Source: Pseudonocardia parietis (GTDB taxonomy: Bacteria > Actinomycetota > Actinomycetes > Mycobacteriales > Pseudonocardiaceae). From it: a stretch of DNA of 64,000 bases. The stretch is taken from positions 3,658,001 through 3,722,000 of the forward strand of contig NZ_JAGINU010000001.1 in NCBI RefSeq assembly GCF_017876315.1, in the 5' to 3' direction. The position numbers and the translations under genes are program-made. Each line of letters begins with the position of its first letter. The stretch's first letter is position 1. Below, piece after piece: positions 41,273 to 49,541 of this stretch. Under the pieces are notes generated by a model, which was not told the origin of the DNA, searched no databases, and was given only the letters and a program-made list of their open reading frames with translations.

Positions 41273-42031
41273 ATGGTGAGCGAGCGCGTGGACGACTCCG
41301 GCGGTGACTCCGTGGACGACACCGGGGGCGACGAGGGCGCGCCCATCGACCCCACGCAGCGGCTCAGCCCGCAGGTCGCCCGCCGGGTCCGCGAGATGAT
41401 CGTCAGCGGCGAGGTGCGGGGTGGCGACGCGTTGCGGACCGAGCATCTCGCGGCGCAGTTCGGGGTCAGCGCGACCCCGGTCCGTGAGGCCCTGATGTCG
41501 CTGTCCGGCGAGGGCCTGGCCGAGCTGCGGCCGGGGCGCGGGTTCCGGGTCGTGCAGATGAGCCGCCAGGACTTCGTCGACATCTATGACGCGCAGGCCT
41601 ACTTCGCCGGGGAGCTCGCGGCCCGCGCCGCCACGCACCTCACGGACGCGGAGCTGGCCAGGCTGTACGCGTTGCAGGACCAGCTCGTCGCGGCCTGCGC
41701 GCAGGGCGATGCCGCCTCGGAGCGGATCGAGTGGGAGCTGCACGCGCTGATCAACCGGATCGCGCGCGCCGACCGGCTGAGCTGGCTGCTGCGGCTCACC
41801 GTCCGCCATGCGCCGTTCCGCGCCTGGTCGACGGTCCAGGGTTGGTCCTCCGCCGCCCCCGAGGACCACCTGCCGTTGCTGCGTGGGCTGAGCCGGCGCA
41901 ACCCGCGCATCGCCCGGGACGCCATGACCGCGCACATCCGGGGCGTGGGGGAGCTGCTGGCCGACCAGCTGACCGAGCGCGGGATCCTCGTCGACGACCA
42001 CGATCAGTGGCCTGGGTCACAACCGGGTTGA
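41273..42031 (+). CDS. GntR-family regulator (FadR/FCD subfamily)
   Basis: A 252-residue GntR protein. The winged helix (about residues 30-98) includes LSPQVARRVREMIVSGEVRG, LRTEHLAAQFGVSATPVREA and LMSLSGEGLAELRPGRGFRV. The all-helical FCD effector domain (about 105-235) has the metal-site histidines typical of this class in LHALI and HIRGVGELL. FCD regulators usually repress catabolic genes and are released by a carboxylic acid or acyl-CoA. Four ATTCTATAGAAT-like palindromes in the nearest promoters are the expected targets. GGTGGAG precedes ATG 41273. The first 25 residues are acidic and probably disordered. Confidence 0.9.
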   Translation: MVSERVDDSGGDSVDDTGGDEGAPIDPTQRLSPQVARRVREMIVSGEVRGGDALRTEHLAAQFGVSATPVREALMSLSGEGLAELRPGRGFRVVQMSRQDFVDIYDAQAYFAGELAARAATHLTDAELARLYALQDQLVAACAQGDAASERIEWELHALINRIARADRLSWLLRLTVRHAPFRAWSTVQGWSSAAPEDHLPLLRGLSRRNPRIARDAMTAHIRGVGELLADQLTERGILVDDHDQWPGSQPG

Positions 42032-42093
42032 GTGTGCCGTGGCGGCACGGCTTCTCCTGGGATCACACCAGAACACGACCCGGGAGGACGGAA

Positions 42094-42888
42094 ATGACCA
42101 TGACGGAGCCGCACCACAGCCGGGCCCACCGGGCCGACGAGACCCCGACCGCGCCGGTGCCTGTCACCGGAGCACCGATCGCCGGAGCGCGGGCCACCGG
42201 ACCGCGGTCCACCGGAGCACCGGCCGCTGGAGCGCCGACCGCCGACGCACCGACTGCCGATGCACCGGCCACCGGGGCGAAGCCGACGTTGCTCGACCAG
42301 GTCGGCGGGCCGATGGGGTTCGTGTACTCGACCCTGCCGGTCGTGGTGTTCGTCGCGGCCAACGCGTTCCTGTCGCTGACGATGACGATCGGCGTCTCGG
42401 TCGCGGTCGGGCTGGCGCTCACCGGGTTCCGGCTGCTGCGCGGCGAGGCGTTCACCTCGGCGATCGGCGGTCTGCTCGCGGTCGGTGCCGCGGTCGGTCT
42501 CGTGGCCTGGACCGGGTCCGCGAAGGACTTCTTCGTGATCGGGATCTGGGCGGCGCTCGCGGGATTCGTGGTCACGTTCGGGTCGGTGCTGCTCCGGCGG
42601 CCGCTGACCGGGGTGATCTGGAACGCGGTGCACGGCGGTGCGCACGCCTGGCGCGACGACCGCCCGTCGATGCGGGCGCACGACGTGGCGACGCTGGTGG
42701 CCGCGGCGGTGTTCGGGGCGCGGTTCGTGGTCAAGGAGTGGCTGTACCTGACCGATGCCACCGGCGCGCTGGCGTTTGCGAAGATCGCGATGGGGACGCC
42801 GTTGACGGTGCTGGGCGCACTGGTCGTGGTGTGGGCGTTCCGCCGGACCAGCAAGCGGCTGATCGAGCCGGCGCCCGCCCGCGCCTGA
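42094..42888 (+). CDS. DUF3159 membrane protein with a low-complexity N-terminus
   Basis: A 264-residue protein of the DUF3159 family. Residues 20-62 are an Ala/Gly/Thr/Pro-rich repeat (units like GAPIAGARATGP, GAPTADAPTADAP) encoded by near-tandem 12-15-bp units. About six hydrophobic helices follow, from residue 75 to the end (FVYSTLPVVVFVAANAFLSL, FVIGIWAALAGFVVTFGSVL). The family is confined to actinobacteria and has no known function; a loose likeness to intracellular septation protein A has been noted. GGGAGGA lies before ATG 42094. It is not clearly tied to its neighbours. Confidence 0.82.
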   Translation: MTMTEPHHSRAHRADETPTAPVPVTGAPIAGARATGPRSTGAPAAGAPTADAPTADAPATGAKPTLLDQVGGPMGFVYSTLPVVVFVAANAFLSLTMTIGVSVAVGLALTGFRLLRGEAFTSAIGGLLAVGAAVGLVAWTGSAKDFFVIGIWAALAGFVVTFGSVLLRRPLTGVIWNAVHGGAHAWRDDRPSMRAHDVATLVAAAVFGARFVVKEWLYLTDATGALAFAKIAMGTPLTVLGALVVVWAFRRTSKRLIEPAPARA

Positions 42889-42937
42889 CGGAGTCGGTCG
42901 GCAACCACGAGACCACCGCACCGATGGAGGATCACGA

Positions 42938-44131
42938 GTGACCGCCGCATCGCGACCGATCACCACCCCGGCCACCCCGGAACTGTTCCGCGGGGCGCTC
43001 GAGTTCGAGCACACGCCGATCGGCGTGCGTCCGCACCGATTGCCGGCATGGGCACTCGACCAGGCCCGGGACGCGCAGCTCGCGATGGCGCAGGCGCAGC
43101 CGTCGGGCGTCCGGATCAGTGTCGACACCGCCGCGACGAGCATCGAGGTGACCGCGCTCGCGACGCGGTACGGCTACCGCGGTGTTCCGGCGCGGGCGCC
43201 CGGCGTCTTCGATCTCGTGGTCGACGGCCGGCTCCACGGCCGGGCGAGCCTCGACACCGCCACCGTGGTGACCCTCGATCCCGCGACCGGGGTGGCTGAC
43301 CGCGCGGACGGGGTACCGGGCCCCGTCACCTTCGACCGGCTGCCCGCCGGCGGCAAGCGCGTGGAGATCTGGCTGCCGCACACCGAGTCCGTCGAGATCG
43401 TCGAGCTGCGCAGCGACGAGCCCCTGCGCCCGTCGGTCGAGCGACGCCCGACCTGGCTGCACCACGGCAGCTCGATCAGCCACGGCTCGAACGCGGACCG
43501 TCCGACCGGGACCTGGCCCGCCGTGGCGGCCGCCCTCGCGGGCCTCGAGCTGACCAACCTCGGCCTCGGCGGCAGTGCCATGCTCGACCCGTTCACCGCG
43601 CGCGTCATCCGGGACACCCCGGCCGACCTGATCAGTTGCAAGCTCGGGATCAACCTGGTGAACGCCGATGTGATGCGGCTGCGCGCGTTCGGGCCTGCGG
43701 TGCACGGCTTCCTCGACACCATCCGGGACGGCCACCCGGACACACCGCTGTTCGTGATCTCGCCCGTGTACTGCCCGATCCACGAGCACACCCCCGGCCC
43801 CGCGGACTTCGACCACGCCGCACTCGCCGCGGGCGAGATGCGCTTCACCGCCTCCGGGGACCCGGCGGAGGTGGCCGCGGGGAAGCTCACGCTGACCGTC
43901 GTGCGGGAACACCTCGCCCGGATCGTGCGGGAACGCAGCGCGACCGACCCGAACCTGCACCACGTCGACGGCCTCGATCTCTACGGCCCGGCCGACGAGC
44001 AGACGCACCCGCTCCCGGACCGCCTGCACCCGGACACCGCGACCCACCGCCTGATCGGCGAGCGGTTCGCCGCCCGGCTGGGGCGAGACGCTGCCCTATC
44101 CACGGATCGTGGCGCGCACCGAGCCGGGTGA
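42938..44131 (+). CDS. SGNH/GDSL hydrolase family protein
   Basis: A 397-residue protein with an N-terminal beta-rich domain (about 1-175) and a C-terminal SGNH hydrolase domain. The blocks visible are HHGSSISHG (block I, nucleophile Ser), NLGLGGSAML (block II Gly), ISCKLGINLVN (block III Asn) and LPDRLHPDTATHRLIGERF (block V Asp-x-x-His). It would cleave an ester, possibly from a carbohydrate or lipid. No signal peptide is visible, so it is likely cytoplasmic. ATGGAGG precedes the GTG start. The end overlaps the next gene by 23 bp. Confidence 0.85.
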   Translation: MTAASRPITTPATPELFRGALEFEHTPIGVRPHRLPAWALDQARDAQLAMAQAQPSGVRISVDTAATSIEVTALATRYGYRGVPARAPGVFDLVVDGRLHGRASLDTATVVTLDPATGVADRADGVPGPVTFDRLPAGGKRVEIWLPHTESVEIVELRSDEPLRPSVERRPTWLHHGSSISHGSNADRPTGTWPAVAAALAGLELTNLGLGGSAMLDPFTARVIRDTPADLISCKLGINLVNADVMRLRAFGPAVHGFLDTIRDGHPDTPLFVISPVYCPIHEHTPGPADFDHAALAAGEMRFTASGDPAEVAAGKLTLTVVREHLARIVRERSATDPNLHHVDGLDLYGPADEQTHPLPDRLHPDTATHRLIGERFAARLGRDAALSTDRGAHRAG

Positions 44132-44678
44132 TCCGGATCTGACCATGACCGAGCTGCGGACGGTGGCGCGCTTCGCGGTGGAGAGCGCTGACGAGGTCCT
44201 CCCGGTCTTCGAGGAGGTCCGCCCGGACGATCGGCGGCCGCGCGTCGCGATCGGGGCGGCGTGGACGTTCATCGACGGTGCCGATCGGTCGAAGCTGCAG
44301 CGGACCGCATCGCTGGACGCGCACCGAGCGGCCAAGGACGCCGCCGATGGTCTCGCGCAGCACGCGGCGCACGCCGCCGGTGACGCAGCGTCGGCCGCAT
44401 ACCTGCACCCGCCGGGTCAGGTGCGGAGCTGGACCTCGGAGCTCGCCAGGTCCACACAGGTCGGGCACATTCTCCGAGCCGCCGCGCACGCGGCCCGGGT
44501 GGCGGAGCTGCGAGCCGGTGACGACCCCGGCGTGGGCGAGCTGCACATCGAACGGACGCGACGACGCGCCTCACCGGCGATCATCGACATCGTGCGGCGG
44601 TATCCGCCCGTCGCGACCGGCAGGAACCGTGTCGCAGTGCTGATGAAAGCCCTGGATACGGCTCTACGGTCGCGATGA
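44109..44678 (+). CDS. Imm5-like putative immunity protein
   Basis: A 189-residue helical, Ala-rich protein. LRTVARFAVESADEVLPVFEE, the stretch RPRVAIGAAWTFIDG and AAHAAGDAASAAYLHP resemble the Imm5 family of putative immunity proteins of polymorphic toxin systems. No matching toxin gene is next to it, so it may be an orphan. The start is uncertain: GTG 44109 overlaps the hydrolase gene, and ATG 44145 is equally possible; neither has a strong ribosome site. The last 30 residues (IIDIVRRYPPVATGRNRVA) are basic. Confidence 0.6.
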   Translation: MARTEPGDPDLTMTELRTVARFAVESADEVLPVFEEVRPDDRRPRVAIGAAWTFIDGADRSKLQRTASLDAHRAAKDAADGLAQHAAHAAGDAASAAYLHPPGQVRSWTSELARSTQVGHILRAAAHAARVAELRAGDDPGVGELHIERTRRRASPAIIDIVRRYPPVATGRNRVAVLMKALDTALRSR

Positions 44679-44719
44679 CCGGTAGCGGAGGAGCCGTCAT
44701 GAACCATCCCGCTCCTGGT

Positions 44720-45109
44720 TCAGGACAGCACCCGGAGCTGGAAGGGGTAGTCGTAGGTCTGGTTGTTCGACGCCCGTACCGCTCCCTTGATGTGGCACCA
44801 CGCGGAGACCACGAACAGGACGAGCATGAGCGGAACCGCGACGATGATCCCGACCACGGTGATGATCAGCAACCAGCTGAGCAGGAAGAGCGCCCAGAAC
44901 AACAGGTTGAAGTTGAACGCCCCGGCGGCGGCCCTGCGCGCGAACGGGTCGTCCTTCTTGACCAGCCAGACGAGCAGCGGGCCGAGCAGGCTCAGCAGTC
45001 CGGCACTCAGCACCGCGGCGATCGGCGCCGAAAGGTGGGCGAGGATGGCTGCGATCCGGCTGCTCTCGGGTGGCCTGGACGCAGAATGGCTGGGGTACGG
45101 CTGCGACAT
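44720..45109 (-). CDS. DUF4870 membrane protein
   Basis: A 129-residue protein with a short Ser/Pro-rich cytoplasmic start, then three membrane helices (RIAAILAHLSAPIAAVLSAG, LLFWALFLLSWLLIITVVGI, VPLMLVLFVVSAWCHIKGAV). The DUF4870/Tic20-like pattern FARRAAAGAFNFNLLFW is clear. The function is unknown. AGGAAAGG before ATG 45109 supports the start. The 255-bp gap that follows upstream (45110-45364) shows no gene that I can support. Confidence 0.82.
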   Translation of the reverse strand: MSQPYPSHSASRPPESSRIAAILAHLSAPIAAVLSAGLLSLLGPLLVWLVKKDDPFARRAAAGAFNFNLLFWALFLLSWLLIITVVGIIVAVPLMLVLFVVSAWCHIKGAVRASNNQTYDYPFQLRVLS

Positions 45110-45364
45110 CGAAAACCTTTCCTCCGGTCCGCGAGCCCGGTCGGCCGTGCGTCGGCACAGCTGAACGAGGGGCCGCCGGTATGGACCGACCACCCTGCCA
45201 GTCACCGGCCCGGATGCGGGAACCAGTCGACCCGGACTCCGGCGTGCCGCGCTCCCTCCGTGCCCCTGGCGATCGCCTCCACCGAGCTCGACGAGGCGGC
45301 GGGGCGGTGGCTCGCACCCCCGGGATCGGCGGAGCGACGCGGTCGGGGAGCGGTGTCGAATCGG

Positions 45365-45871
45365 TCATGCCGGGCCTCTCCGATCGGTGCGGTCGGTGCC
45401 GGGCGGACTGCCCCGGATGAGTACGACACCCACCCCGATCTCCAGCGTGGTCCAGGCGGTGTCGGCGGTGACCGCCGGCCCGCCCAGGCGGGCGGCCAGG
45501 GCCAGGCAGCACCGGTCGCCCAGTGACAGTCCGGCGGCGCGGGTGGCCGGCCACAGCTTCGCCGCGGTGATCGCATCGGGGGTGTCGAGAGGCGCGATCC
45601 GGACCCCGAGGGTGCGGAGCTGGCGGGTGGCGCGGTCGGCGTCGACGCCGTGCTGGGCGAGCTTCTGGTGGACCTCGGCGAGGTTCACCGCGGAGAGCAC
45701 CGCGGTGTCGAGGTAGCGGTCGACGACGTCGCCGCCGGGTTCGTCGCGCAGCCAGGCGAGTACGGCGGAGGCGTCGAGTACCGCTGGGCTGGGAGTGGGT
45801 GGGGTCGCGGTGGCTTCCGCCGCGCCGGCCGAACGGGACGGCGCGGGTGAGCCGGCGTCGAGTGCGGTCAC
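45365..45871 (-). CDS. PIN-domain toxin (VapC-like)
   Basis: A 168-residue PIN-domain ribonuclease after a disordered N-terminal 28 residues. The acidic active-site residues are visible in AVLDASAVLAWLRDEPGG, SAVNLAEVHQKL, LSLGDRCCLALAARLGG and AVTADTAWTTL. VapC toxins cut tRNA or rRNA and are held in check by a co-transcribed antitoxin. The GTG start overlaps the AbrB-type antitoxin stop by four bases, the classic order antitoxin then toxin. Confidence 0.88.
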   Translation of the reverse strand: MTALDAGSPAPSRSAGAAEATATPPTPSPAVLDASAVLAWLRDEPGGDVVDRYLDTAVLSAVNLAEVHQKLAQHGVDADRATRQLRTLGVRIAPLDTPDAITAAKLWPATRAAGLSLGDRCCLALAARLGGPAVTADTAWTTLEIGVGVVLIRGSPPGTDRTDRRGPA

Positions 45872-46182
45872 GAGTCCGGGTCCTCCGCGGCCGCTTCGGC
45901 ACGGCGGTCGGCGAGCAGCTCCTCGACGACGGAGGTCTGCGGGTCGCCCTGCCAGGACTCGGCGATCTCCCGCCGCATCCGCGCAACGAGCTGTTCGCGG
46001 GACTCCATCACCACACGCCCGTCCTCCACCGACAACAACAGCGTCGACCCGGCGTGCAGTCCCAGATCACGACGCACCTGCGCCGGGATCAGGATCCGAC
46101 CGTCCCGATTGACGACCACCTCGGATGATCCGCCACTCTCCACACGATCCGACACGGTCGGCAGCATACTACGAAGATCCAT
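45868..46182 (-). CDS. AbrB/MazE-type antitoxin
   Basis: A 104-residue antitoxin with a swapped-hairpin AbrB DNA-binding domain at about 20-65 (SEVVVNRDGRILIPAQVRRD, LGLHAGSTLLLSVEDGRVVM) and an acidic C-terminal tail that would neutralise the PIN toxin. A perfect TATCTG-T-CAGATA inverted repeat stands directly before ATG 46182, a likely autoregulatory operator. A shorter start, ATG 46167 (MLPTV), is possible. Confidence 0.86.
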   Translation of the reverse strand: MDLRSMLPTVSDRVESGGSSEVVVNRDGRILIPAQVRRDLGLHAGSTLLLSVEDGRVVMESREQLVARMRREIAESWQGDPQTSVVEELLADRRAEAAAEDPDS

Positions 46183-46185
46183 CCT

Positions 46186-46198
46186 TATCTGTCAGATA
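46186..46198. promoter_or_regulatory. palindrome before the toxin-antitoxin operon
   Basis: TATCTG-T-CAGATA is a perfect 6-bp inverted repeat four bases before the antitoxin start. A second wider pair, GTCAGA (46191-46196) and TCTGAC (46208-46213), overlaps it. AbrB-type antitoxins bind such palindromes in their own promoters. Confidence 0.65.
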
Positions 46199-46360
46199 GT
46201 CACACTCTCTGACGTGGACGGGCAACCTCGCGCTACTGGGCGACGTCGTCCTCACCGCCGGCCGTGCCCAGCTCGCCGGCGCCGACCTCGCCCGGAGTGC
46301 GTTGCAGGTCCACCGAGCCCAGGGCGCGCTCGACGCCGCCCGCTCGCGTCTCCGCCGTGC

Positions 46361-47068
46361 TCAGTGCGCCGGCGCGTCCTGCGTCTGCTCGGCGAGCGGG
46401 CGCCACTGCTGCCCGTGCCGCGCGCCCCGGTCCCGGACGACGACGCCCCGGTCCTGGAGCCGCTCCCGCAGGTCGGATGCGGTGTCGGGGTCGGTGGCAC
46501 GGAGGGCGCGACCGCGCCGGCGCAGCAGCTCGTGCACCTCGCCGGGCAGCTCCGGGGCGCCGTCCACCCAGGGGTGGAAACGGTCCTCGGCCGGGTCGCT
46601 GTGCCCCGTCCAGGGGTAGCCGTCGGCGCGGAACGCCTCGGCGAGCCGCCGCGCGCCGATCTCGCACTCCCGCCGCAGCAGCTCCCGGCCGTCGGCGTCG
46701 CGGAGCACGAGATCGTCCGGGTCGGTGAACACGGCGGCGATCCGTTCCCGCCCGACGAAGCATCGGGAGTCGCCGCGCTCGACCGTCACGCCGTCCGCGG
46801 CGATCCGCACCACGGTCGTCTCCTCGCTGATCTTCGCGACGAGCAGGGCCGCGGCGACGAGGCCGACCACGGCGCCGCCGCCGACCAGCCACGGCACGGG
46901 CGCCAGTTCCAGCAACCGCAGCGGTCCGGGTGCGCCACCGAGCACGTCGATCGACCAGCGGGTGAGGGGCCCGACCAGGTGTCCCGCACCGGCGCCGAGC
47001 ACCGGCCCGACCAGCACGATCAGACCGAGCAGTGTCCGGGAGATGCGCAGGGTGCGGTGCGGTGGCAT
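46361..47068 (-). CDS. YqeB-like membrane protein
   Basis: A 235-residue protein with two N-terminal membrane helices (LLGLIVLVGPVLGAGAGHLV, WLVGGGAVVGLVAAALLVAK), then a soluble PH-like domain from about residue 80 (TVVRIAADGVTVERGD, FVGRERIAAVFTDPDDLVL), as in the actinobacterial YqeB family. The function is unknown. It is divergent from a TetR gene only 40 bp away, so that regulator probably controls it. I chose ATG 47068; GTG 47074 is an alternative. Confidence 0.72.
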   Translation of the reverse strand: MPPHRTLRISRTLLGLIVLVGPVLGAGAGHLVGPLTRWSIDVLGGAPGPLRLLELAPVPWLVGGGAVVGLVAAALLVAKISEETTVVRIAADGVTVERGDSRCFVGRERIAAVFTDPDDLVLRDADGRELLRRECEIGARRLAEAFRADGYPWTGHSDPAEDRFHPWVDGAPELPGEVHELLRRRGRALRATDPDTASDLRERLQDRGVVVRDRGARHGQQWRPLAEQTQDAPAH

Positions 47069-47084
47069 GGACACCAAGTTAGCA

Positions 47085-47096
47085 GAGTGCTCACTC
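47085..47096. promoter_or_regulatory. inverted repeat between YqeB-like and TetR genes
   Basis: GAGTG-CT-CACTC lies in the 39-bp divergent promoter region, a plausible half of a TetR operator that would control both genes. Confidence 0.5.
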
Positions 47097-47107
47097 CATT
47101 AACTAGG

Positions 47108-47719
47108 ATGGCGGCCATGCCACGACCCGTCGATCCCGCGCTCCGGCGCGCCCGCCGCCTGCAGCTCATCGATGCCGGGCTCACCGCGTTCGCCCGGCAC
47201 GGCGCCGGAGCCACCACCGCGCAGATCTGCCGGATCGCCGGGATCGGCTCGGGCACGTTCTTCCATCACTTCCCGACGAAGGACGCGCTCCTGGTCGCCA
47301 TCCTGGAGCTGGGCACCGAGGAGACCCGCGAGTTCTTCGCCTCGCGGGACCCGGACGCGACGCCCCGGCAGGTGCTTCTCGAGTACGTCCGCCACGCCGT
47401 CGCCGACCTGGCCGATCCGCGCGCGGCCGGGTTCATCACGGTCGTCGGCACCTTCGGCGCGCGCCCGGAGATCGCGGCCGCGCTGCAGGCCGAGGAGGAC
47501 ACCACCCGTACCGCGTTGCGGGAGCTCGCGGCGGCGGCCCAGCGGGGCGGGCGGGCACGGGCCGGGATCCAGGCCGACCGGCTCGCCGTCTGGATCATGC
47601 TGCTGATCGACGGCTTCGCCTCCCGGGTGGCCGGTGGCGGCTTCGACGCCGACGCCGAGACGCCCCTGCTCGTCGAACAGGTCGGGTCGTTGCTCGACGG
47701 CCCGGCACCCGGGCGGTAG
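47108..47719 (+). CDS. TetR-family regulator
   Basis: A 203-residue TetR protein. The helix-turn-helix is at about 15-60 (LQLIDAGLTAFARHGAGATT, ICRIAGIGSGTFFHHFPTKD), and an effector-binding helical domain follows. ATG 47108 comes right after TTAACTAGG with no ribosome site, suggesting a leaderless mRNA; ATG 47117 is the alternative. It is divergent from the YqeB-like gene. The effector is unknown. A long frame that continues upstream in the same phase to 46109 is not coding in that part. Confidence 0.88.
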   Translation: MAAMPRPVDPALRRARRLQLIDAGLTAFARHGAGATTAQICRIAGIGSGTFFHHFPTKDALLVAILELGTEETREFFASRDPDATPRQVLLEYVRHAVADLADPRAAGFITVVGTFGARPEIAAALQAEEDTTRTALRELAAAAQRGGRARAGIQADRLAVWIMLLIDGFASRVAGGGFDADAETPLLVEQVGSLLDGPAPGR

Positions 47720-47736
47720 CGAGGGACCGGGCCGGG

Positions 47737-49479
47737 TCAGTCCGGGGTGCCGGCCCTCTCGCGCAAGCGGTCCCGAGCGGTGAGGATGCGCGCCCGTTGC
47801 GGACCGGTCAGGTAGCGGGCGGAACCGAGATCCTTGCCGCCCACGTCGTGCGGGTCGGCCCCGACGGCCCGCAGCAGTGCCTCGCTGCGTTGGGACACGC
47901 TGCCGGTGCTCACCCCGAAGTGCGCGGTCAGGTGCTTGACCGCGAGGTGTGGCCCGGTGCCGGCCTCCCGGTCGAACAGCGGGTTGGCCTTGCCGACGAG
48001 CCAGCAGAGCGCGGCCGCGGCGGTGGTCGCCTTGCCCCGGCGCCGGAAGACGGCGGGATCGCCGGTGGCGATGTCGCACAGCAACCGGCGGCACGCGGTC
48101 CGGTACTCGGTGTCGAGGAGCTCGGCGCAGCAGCGGTCGACCAGCTCCAGGACCTCGCCGACCCGGCCGTGCACGTCGGCCGGCACCGTCTCCCACGCGA
48201 ACGGTTCGTCGGGCAGGGGATCGGCGTCGAGCTCGTTCAGCGCGGCCTCGCCGCCGACCGCGTGGGCCAGGTCCTCGAGCATGATCTCGGCGAGATCGAC
48301 GTCGCTGATCACCCCCATCGCTTCGAGGATCCCGGCCGGGTCCTGGGCCCGGTCCGACCGGATGAGCTGCTGGTATGCGGCCTCGTACTCGTCGACCGCG
48401 GCGAGCGTCTCCTCGGTCAGGCCCGCCCGGACTCCCCGCTCGTGGTGGCAGAAGCGGATGAACGCGCGCAGCAGATCCGGCAACTGAGCCAGGAAAACGA
48501 CGTCGGCGACGACCGTGCGCGGTACCCAGTCGGCCAGCAGGATCTCCACGGCCACCGGGCTCCAGCGCATCGGGTCACCCAGGCTCTGTTCGGTACCGAA
48601 CGACATCAGCAGCGCGAGGAGGCCGCCGGTCCCGTCGGTGCCCTCGGCGAACCGCGAGGCCCGGAACCGCTCGGTCAGGTCGTCGAGGTCCTCGTCGCTC
48701 CACTCCGGAACCTCGTAGCCGGTGCCGCCGGGCGGCAGCAGCCCGGTCATCCACTCCACCAACGCCCGGGAGGACGGCCAGGTGTCGGTCTCGATCGGCG
48801 GGTAGGTCATCGCTGTCAGCTCGGCGGCCTCGCCGATCCGGGCGCGGGCGTCGGCCGGGTCGAGCGGCCGGGCCGTCATGTCGGGATCGGCAACGGCAGC
48901 GGCCTCGAGCTGCCCGACGACGTCCTCGAGGGACCCGGACAGCGCGAAGGCGTCCTTGACCATGGTCCCCATGTTGTGGTCGATGTAGACGACCGCGGTG
49001 AGCTGGTGCCCGCCCGGCAGGGTGACCGAGATGAGGACGTTGTCGCCGTCGCGCAGCGTGTGCGTCACCTCGAACGCCCGCGGTTCGGCTGTTGCACGCG
49101 CGAGCCCGCTCAGCCAGTCCGGCAGCGGGTGCCCGCGCCGCGCGATCTCCCGGTGCACGCGACGGCGCAGCACGTCGTCCCCGGACAGGCAGGCGAGCGC
49201 GGCCAGCACCGCCGAGATCTCCGGCAGCGGGGCGGCCAGGAAGGACTCGACGAGCTCGTCGCGGTCGGGGCCGGGCGCGGCGTCGGCGAACTGCTCGTGG
49301 TCCCGCGGATCCGTGATGGCGAGCAGAGTGCTCGCCGTCGCGAGGAGCGACAGCGGATCGTCGTCCTCGAGCGCGCCGGCGATCCGGTCGAGGAGGTCGG
49401 TCTCGGGAGGCGGCTGTGCATCCCGGGTCGTGCGGGCAGGGGAGTCCGGGTGCCGGGGCGTGCGCTTCCGCGTCGACAT
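47737..49479 (-). CDS. uncharacterised large helical protein with a DUF6398-like C-terminal region
   Basis: A 580-residue protein, mostly helical and acidic, with no membrane segment. The C-terminal 150 residues (CRRLLCDIATGDPAVFRRRG, AAALCWLVGKANPLFDREAG, HLTAHFGVSTGSVSQRSEAL) look like the DUF6398 domain, in which a helix-turn-helix-like STGSVSQRSEALLRAVG occurs. The N-terminal half (RAFEVTHTLRDGDNVLISVT, AVVYIDHNMGTMVKDAF) resembles proteins linked to SEC-C/UPF0149-type families. No function is known. I chose ATG 49479 (MSTRKRTPRH); a longer form to 49545 is possible. It is convergent with TetR, 17 bp apart. Confidence 0.65.
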   Translation of the reverse strand: MSTRKRTPRHPDSPARTTRDAQPPPETDLLDRIAGALEDDDPLSLLATASTLLAITDPRDHEQFADAAPGPDRDELVESFLAAPLPEISAVLAALACLSGDDVLRRRVHREIARRGHPLPDWLSGLARATAEPRAFEVTHTLRDGDNVLISVTLPGGHQLTAVVYIDHNMGTMVKDAFALSGSLEDVVGQLEAAAVADPDMTARPLDPADARARIGEAAELTAMTYPPIETDTWPSSRALVEWMTGLLPPGGTGYEVPEWSDEDLDDLTERFRASRFAEGTDGTGGLLALLMSFGTEQSLGDPMRWSPVAVEILLADWVPRTVVADVVFLAQLPDLLRAFIRFCHHERGVRAGLTEETLAAVDEYEAAYQQLIRSDRAQDPAGILEAMGVISDVDLAEIMLEDLAHAVGGEAALNELDADPLPDEPFAWETVPADVHGRVGEVLELVDRCCAELLDTEYRTACRRLLCDIATGDPAVFRRRGKATTAAAALCWLVGKANPLFDREAGTGPHLAVKHLTAHFGVSTGSVSQRSEALLRAVGADPHDVGGKDLGSARYLTGPQRARILTARDRLRERAGTPD

Positions 49480-49541
49480 GCGGAGACCGTAGACCCGGCT
49501 CCGCCGGCGGTGCAGCGGGCCCGCATCCGGCAGGCGCCGCG

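Noticed and set aside
45110-45364. Short open frames in the gap between the DUF4870 and PIN genes
   Set aside because: They lack ribosome sites and family motifs and exist in several frames on both strands, as expected from high GC alone.
46109-47719. A 536-codon plus frame leading into the TetR gene
   Set aside because: Only the last 203 codons match TetR. The rest is antisense to the YqeB-like gene and overlaps the toxin-antitoxin promoter.
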